From Copromyces sp. CBS 386.78 (taxonomy: Eukaryota > Ascomycota > Sordariomycetes > Sordariales > Sordariaceae), in NCBI GenBank assembly GCA_030685235.1, contig MU839256.1, positions 1 to 64,000 on the forward strand: a stretch of DNA of 64,000 nucleotides, read 5' to 3'. Shown here piece after piece: positions 58,701 through 64,000 of the stretch. Position 1 is the stretch's first letter, and each line of letters begins with the position of its first letter. The translations under genes and the position numbers were made by a program. The notes under the pieces were generated by a model, which worked only from the letters and a program-made list of their open reading frames with translations, did not search any database and had not been told where the DNA came from.

Positions 58701-58790
58701 TTGCCAGCCGTACGTAGAGTACGAAATAAATTACCAACCGTACGTAGAGCGCGAAATAAATTACCAGCCGTACGTAAAGCGCGAAATAAA
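58701..58790. repeat. Three 30-bp tandem repeats inside hAT
   Basis: Units at 58701, 58731 and 58761 read TTRCCARCCGTACGTARAGY and GCGAAATAAA or close variants. The variation is mostly G/A, as RIP would give. Confidence 0.9.
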
Positions 58791-59572
58791 TTACTATAGG
58801 GTATTTAATTACTAGTAAGAAGGGAAGAGACTACTAATAGGTAATTACACTGTAGTAAACTAGGTAAATCTATATTAAATCTAGCTAAGTAACGCAGTAA
58901 GTTTCTAACGTAGCGGGGTCGTAATTAAGATTAATTACTAACAAATATCTCGTAGTAAAGTAGATTAAAAATATCCTCCTCCTCTTCCTCCTCCTTATTA
59001 TCGTTAAAAATCCTATTTAATATCTCTTTATCCTCGTCGTCGTCGTCGGCCGCAATTTTATTATTATAGAAGTCTCGCTAATACTCAAAATCCTTTAATA
59101 ATTAATAGAAGGTAGCGAAGACTATAGGGAAATAAGGCTTACACTATTTAAAGACCTTAATTATCTTTTTAAATAATTTAAATATATAAATAATATAAAT
59201 AAATATATCCTAATCTTCTTTCGTTAATATATCCTCTATTAAAATATACTTATTAATATTTAGCTAGCGAAAACTCTAATAATAATATATATCGACGACC
59301 AATTTTAAATCGAATGTACGCTAAATTATAAAATAAACCGAATTCTATCGAATATCGTTATTATTAACGAAAATAACCGATTTAACGTCTAGCCTGAGAA
59401 AAATATTACTATACTCCTTCCTTTCTAATTCGGTCAACTTATTCCTTACAAACTCAACAAACTTCTTTCTACATTAAGGAAAGCGGCGAATAAATATAAC
59501 TACATTTCGAAACTTACTAATAGTACCCCATTTCCTCTACTCCTTTAACGTAATTTTTTCCTCTTATTAAAT

Positions 59573-59800
59573 CTAGTAATTTCCCTCTCGAACTATAATA
59601 CAAATCTCGCCTTCGAAAAATACTTTAGTAACGAAGTTAAAAATATAATTAAAGTAACGCAATTGCAATCGATTTTTAAACTTATTGAAAATATAATCGT
59701 TAATCGGAAAGTTATTATTAAAGTAGAGCTTTTCGACTAGAAAGTTCATATATATATCGTTAGAATTGATATTATTGTAATTGACATAGCCGATATACAA
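59573..59800 (-). pseudogene. hAT transposase core fragment
   Basis: The longest surviving open piece reads IGYVNYNNINSNDIYMNFLV and then NFPINDYIFNKFKNRLQLRY, followed by FNYIFNFVTKVFF. This is the hAT core pattern: D-N-A-S-N-D-T as NNINSND, then R-C-x-G-H-I-x-N-L-V as RYFNYIFNFV. Asp and His codons are mutated to Asn and Tyr. Flanking minus-strand text decays on both sides. The transposase is inactive. Confidence 0.75.
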
Positions 59801-61312
59801 TTAAGTCTAAATCTAACTATAATTAATCTTAACTAACCCCTATCAATTAAATATACAAAATATCTCTACTCTAATATTTATACCGTTATACCCCCTCTTA
59901 ACTCTATATAAACTGAGCAAATAACTATGTAAAACCTAGTTTTCGTCGATATAATAAATATAAATACCTAAAAAGGTATAGCCGTTACTAAAGGTCTAGA
60001 AATCGAAAATAATATACTTTTTAAAAGGAATCACGAATATTCTATTTTTAATAAATATAAATTATAATAAATACCTACAATCGATCTAACCTTTAATCGT
60101 TACGCCGTCTTATAGCAATAATTTAATTACTAATTCGGAGTTAAAGAGGGCGAAAAATTGGCGGAAGGCCAGGTTGGAAATAGCGGCGAAGGGGATATCG
60201 TAGTTTATAATCTATAAGAGCAATAAATTTTTAAAAGTATCCGTAAGCGGCTTTATAATAGAAGTACGGTTAAATTCGTAAATTACTACAATTTAATTAA
60301 GTACGGTTTATAATACTATAATCTTTTAACGCTTAGCGGGCGGAACTTTTACTTTCTCGTCGATTTAATAAGCATTTTTAAAGTAATCAATAGTACTACT
60401 AATCGAATTACTAGTATAAATAATATTACAACTATTATAATACTACATTTAATTAATAATCTTATAATTACTAATATTATCGACCTTCTATTCAATAAAC
60501 TAAATACTATACTTACTAATTAACGATATACGGAGTTTACAACGTTCTAACTAGTATTTAATAGTATATTCTTTCCCCTTATATTTAATTCGAGGAAGCT
60601 TACTAATTTAGAAGGGTAATTAGTATAGATAAATTACGAATTAATAAAAATATATTACGATAGCGGTAATCGCTAACGGAAATTACGTACTTCGTTAACG
60701 GGTATACGAATTATTTCTCTAATATAATTAAAGACCCTAATAGAATAATTCTTAAAAACGCTGAAAGTATTAAAAAGAAGGAGGGTAATAGGGGTTTCAA
60801 TACTAGCGTTATTAATAATAAAAAGGGGAGGGGTAGAATCGGCTATATTACTATAGGCGAATTACTATAAAAATAAGGGGAAAGAAAGAAAGATAATAAA
60901 ATATTTTAATAGAGTAAAAAGGGGGGAAGTAATTTGTAGGGTAGCTTATAAATTTATAATACTATAGGGGTGATCGTTAGCGAGTTTTATATAAATTAAC
61001 TAGTAAAGAAGCTAGTGCGATAAACCCCCTACAATACTACGAGATTACCCTAGTAAATATCCTCGTGAACTACTGGGAGCTTCGTTTTTACAGTTCGTTT
61101 GAATGCCCTCAAACCCAGGTCCCTATCATATGATGCGCCGGTTTGAACGGCTAAAATCTACCCCTTTCAATGTCTGGAACCTTAGGTCGAAATTTTTGGG
61201 TGTTTTAGCAAAACCGAGCCGACCCGTTTTACCCGCTTTACCGCTCTTTTGGTTTATTTTGTTTTACCAGATTTTATTTTATTTTACATATTTTGTTTTG
61301 AATCGATCGCTG

Positions 61313-61320
61313 TCGCCGTC
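61313..61320. repeat. 8-bp target site duplication of hAT, right copy
   Basis: TCGCCGTC matches 57671-57678. Confidence 0.93.
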
Positions 61321-61667
61321 CACGGTCCATCGGTCCTGTCCAGGGATTATGCAGCGCCTTCCCCGTTCCGTTTTAGCGGGTCGAGCTGTTAAGCTTCCGC
61401 AGGCCAATGGCCGGGACAGCGGGGCTGTCAGCGAGGAATCGATAACAGAGCTTCCATACGGGCCAGATAGCTGCTGAGCTGTGGACCTGGCAGTGATGCC
61501 ATGCGGGGCCGACTTGCGTCCCTGGATGAGGGCGGTGTCTCGGCCCCTCGACAACTCGACGCGACATCTTTTCGAGCTTCAACTCCTTCTGCCTATCTAT
61601 CCCGATTCCGATCTACCTCGATACCTACCCTTTTCGTATCCGACCGAACTAGAAACAGCTCTTCACG

Positions 61668-62443
61668 ATGGTGCGCTGCCGCTTTCCCTATCAGCTCCCA
61701 TCTCCAGCTCCCAAGCTGTCCGACAAAAGCCCCTCGAGGTCCTCAAGAACTACAGCTAATACCGAAAATCCCAGGCCTCCGAAGCAAGACTCTACACCTT
61801 CTCCCAAGAGACGAAAGACCACCTGCGCAAGTTCCGCCTCGGCACCTCGCGCTCCAACGACCCCCAGGCCGTCATCTGTATGTATGTTCCCGTTGTCCAC
61901 CACCCCGGGTCGGTGTCCCACTGGGCACCCAGAACAAAAGCGCAAACAGCTGACGATAGTACTATGCTACGAAAACAGACCTAATTGATAAGACAACCAA
62001 GGAAATCAAGCAAGACGACGACAAAGTGGTATACAAGACGCTCGAAGAAATTGGCGATGACTTGCCCGATCACAGCCCGAGATTCGTGCTGCTGAGCTAT
62101 CCCCTTACACTCGTACGTTTTAAGCTCTAGCCAGCTTCCTTCTACCATGGATTTGCCCATACCCCTACGAATATTACATACACTTTGGCCTCGTGGGGCG
62201 CCAGCCCTACTGTAAGTCAGATGAAGGACATAAGCTGACCACGATGCGCAACAGCCCTCGGGCCGACTTTCCGTACCATACGTAATGCTCTACTACATGC
62301 CCTCGACATGCAACTCGGCGATGCGCATGTTGTACGCAGGCGCCAAGGAGCTGATGCGCAACACGAGCGAGGTGACCAAGATCATCGATATCGAATCGCC
62401 CGAGGACTTGGAAGAGATCCCGGCTAAGCTTGGGGCTGCTTAA
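61668..62443 (+). CDS. AIM7: Glia maturation factor/AIM7 (ADF-cofilin family)
   Basis: Four coding exons: 61668-61670 (ATG only), 61775-61877, 61979-62112 and 62255-62443, giving 142 residues, the usual GMF length. The protein begins MASEARLYTFSQETKDHLRK, continues KFRLGTSRSNDPQAVIYLID, LPDHSPRFVLLSYPLT, SGRLSVPYVMLYYMPSTCNS and MRMLYAGAKELMRNTSEVTK, all GMF hallmarks. GMF binds Arp2/3, not actin filaments, and dissolves branches, so it acts in cortical actin patches (family knowledge). The ATG-only coding exon is required: the ATG abuts GTGCGC and the 104-bp intron ends CCCAG before GCC-TCC-GAA. It converges with NBP35 (314 bp between stops). Its promoter side now carries the hAT element 348 bp upstream. 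Confidence 0.93.
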
Positions 62444-62756
62444 GCGTGTTGTACCAAGGGCAGGCCAAGGAGAGGAAAGTAAAGAGGTTGAGCGGATAAT
62501 CTTGGACACGGATGGAGGGACACACGGGCTGGTCTCCAGAGCGACCAACAGGTCCATGTGATGGCTACACACAAGAGCTGGCAACCGGAGTGAGGTACAA
62601 ACACAGGAGGCTATTTGTGAGCGGAAGGCAAAGTTCAGCTTGATGCCGGATCATCTATGATTATGATCTTCTCATTATATGAACGCCGTGATATCCCAAC
62701 TATATTCAAGCCAGAAACCAGTCCCAAACTCCATGTCCATGCTAGTCTTGCTCCCC

Positions 62757-63809
62757 TCAAGCGTCATTCGCCTCCTCGGGCATCACCACCTTCGGATCCA
62801 ATCCAATCTCCGTCGCCAGCCCCTTGACAACCCCCTTCAAGGCCGCACACGCCGGGCTATCAGGGAAGCTATCAAAGAAGCTCTCGCCATAATCGCACGC
62901 CATGCCAATCCTCGGATCAAGCGGCACGCTCCCCAAGAACGCGATGCCCATCTCCTCCGCCAGCTTCCTTCCTCCACCCGTCGTCGCCTTGAAGATGTCG
63001 CTCTCATGCGTGCACTTGGGGCACACAAACCCGCTCATATTCTCCACCAACCCCAACACTCTAATCCCCGCCTTCCGGCAGAAATCGATTTCCTTCCTGA
63101 CATCCAACAAGCTCACCTCCTGCGGCGTGGTAACCATGACGGCGCCGTCGATCCCTGATTCCTTCAGGTACGTATTAACCGATAGATGCTCATCTGACGT
63201 CCCAGGCGGCGTATCCACAAGCAAGAAATCCAAATCGCCCCATTCCACGTCCTTGAGAAACTGCTTGATCAACCCGTTCTTTTTTGGGCCTCGCCAGATA
63301 ATCGCGTCGTCCCGGTTCGGCAACATGAACTGGATTGACATGACGGCAAGGTTATCCATGGCCCACGCGGGGCTCCACCCCGCACTGCTGACGTGAATCG
63401 TTTCCGACTCGACACCCAACATCTTGGGGATCGAGGGGCCGCAGATGTCCGTGTCCATCACCCCGACCGTTTGTTCGGCGTTGGTGGCGAAGGCGTGCGC
63501 TAGTAGGCTGGTGAAGGTTGATTTGCCCACGCCGCCTTTGCCCGAGAGAATCAGGATCTTGTGTTTTACGCCGGATAGACGCGCGGTTATGAGCGGGATG
63601 TCGGGGTCGGGACCTTTCGGTGCCGAGGCGCAGATGGCTTGGTTGGGGCAGCCGGCGCAGGAGTCGGCTTTGCCGGCTTGTTGGGATTCGGGGCCGGGAC
63701 AGTGTTCGGGTTCGGGAGCGACGAGGTTGGGTTTTTGGAGGAGGGGGTTGGCGAGGACGGAGGCGACCGAGTCGGGGTCGGCTGAGGTGGCCTCGAGGGA
63801 GGGGGCCAT
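62757..63809 (-). CDS. NBP35: Cytosolic Fe-S assembly P-loop scaffold NBP35
   Basis: A single exon of 350 residues. The N-terminal ferredoxin-like cluster site is Cys37-x13-Cys51-x2-Cys54-x5-Cys60, the NBP35 feature absent from CFD1. The P-loop is [10 protein letters not shown] (89-98), switch regions are [10 protein letters not shown] and [13 protein letters not shown], and the C-terminal bridging pair is Cys263-x-x-Cys266 (FVCPKC). NBP35 pairs with CFD1 to build 4Fe-4S clusters in the cytosol for extramitochondrial proteins. All ligands are present, so it should be functional. The start at 63809 is the first ATG and gives a standard N-terminus. No intron or frame problem is seen. Confidence 0.97.
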   Translation of the reverse strand: MAPSLEATSADPDSVASVLANPLLQKPNLVAPEPEHCPGPESQQAGKADSCAGCPNQAICASAPKGPDPDIPLITARLSGVKHKILILSGKGGVGKSTFTSLLAHAFATNAEQTVGVMDTDICGPSIPKMLGVESETIHVSSAGWSPAWAMDNLAVMSIQFMLPNRDDAIIWRGPKKNGLIKQFLKDVEWGDLDFLLVDTPPGTSDEHLSVNTYLKESGIDGAVMVTTPQEVSLLDVRKEIDFCRKAGIRVLGLVENMSGFVCPKCTHESDIFKATTGGGRKLAEEMGIAFLGSVPLDPRIGMACDYGESFFDSFPDSPACAALKGVVKGLATEIGLDPKVVMPEEANDA

Positions 63810-64000
63810 GGTGGGCTGGCTGGTGGGTGGTGGGTGGTGGTTTGTTGTCGCCTAAGTCTTGTTTGGTTTCTCTTGCAGATTTGTTGTATTGGTAGGTTAT
63901 GCGCTGGTGATTTAGGAGGTTTAGGTAAGTTATGTTGTTTCGAGGTGGTTGTTGATATGGAAATGAATGATTCAATGGCTACTTGCTTAGAAATCGGGCT

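Larger units (their letters stand above)
57679..61312 (-). mobile_element. Complete hAT transposon, RIP-mutated, 3.6 kb
   Basis: Ends are inverted repeats starting CAGCGATCGATTCAAA (57679-57694 and 61297-61312), extended imperfectly by AAAACAAAA-like text, and flanked by the 8-bp duplication TCGCCGTC (57671-57678, 61313-61320). CAG ends with 8-bp duplication are diagnostic of hAT. The interior is AT-rich with RIP-type stops, apart from the outermost 200 bp at the right. The minus strand carries hAT transposase text. It is inserted in the divergent spacer between the molybdopterin-domain and GMF genes. Confidence 0.92.

Noticed and set aside
61501..61953. 150-codon plus-strand frame
   Set aside because: It is a shadow that reads through the first GMF intron in the wrong frame.
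62902..63396. 164-codon plus-strand frame
   Set aside because: It is antisense to NBP35.
1..64000. CRISPR arrays, bacterial-type operons or ribosome binding sites
   Set aside because: The window is fungal nuclear DNA with spliced genes; the tandem repeats seen have no spacer structure.

Overview
The window looks like nuclear DNA of a filamentous ascomycete, most likely a Sordariomycete close to Sordariales. The evidence is: short GT-AG introns with CTAAC/CTGAC-type branch sites, AT-rich islands of transposon remnants full of TAA/TAG codons (the signature of repeat-induced point mutation, RIP), a fragment of a Neurospora-type 5S rRNA gene, and fungal gene families (Ras, GMF, NBP35, GPI-anchored mucin, kelch membrane protein). 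The species was not identified.

Layout. 1-1973: remains of a Mutator-like (MULE) transposase on the minus strand. 2380-20205: a RIP-mutated nest. A Ty3/gypsy retrotransposon (outer) is split inside its reverse transcriptase by an 11.4 kb LTR retroelement (inner, 4625-16007, identical-length 347-bp LTRs, TSD TAGAC). It is split again inside its integrase by a young, un-mutated 754-bp hAT-like MITE (17660-18413, TSD AATATATA). The inner element carries an extra long decayed reading frame between pol and its 3' LTR. 20290-20815: RIP-mutated RecQ-like helicase fragment on the minus strand.

22400-63809 is ordinary genic DNA apart from one insertion: an FHA-kinase (minus), a 1081-residue mucin-like GPI protein (minus, 7 exons), a kelch/single-pass membrane protein (plus, 5 exons), an unrecognised gene with a decayed tandem paralogue (43-46 kb), a Ras GTPase (51.5 kb, plus), a Pro/Ser-rich reading frame cut by a MITE (55.2-56.0 kb, minus), a molybdopterin-binding-domain (CinA/FLAD1-N type) protein with seven exons (minus), a GMF/cofilin-family protein (plus) and NBP35 (minus). 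A complete RIP-mutated hAT transposon (57679-61312, TSD TCGCCGTC) lies between the divergent molybdopterin-domain and GMF genes.

The genes do not form a pathway. They are housekeeping or surface-protein genes beside a heterochromatin-like island. Intergenic spaces of 2-5.6 kb hold only low-complexity tracts and small repeats. All gene models were spliced by eye from frame continuity and splice motifs. Names of families come from recognised motifs, not from a database search.
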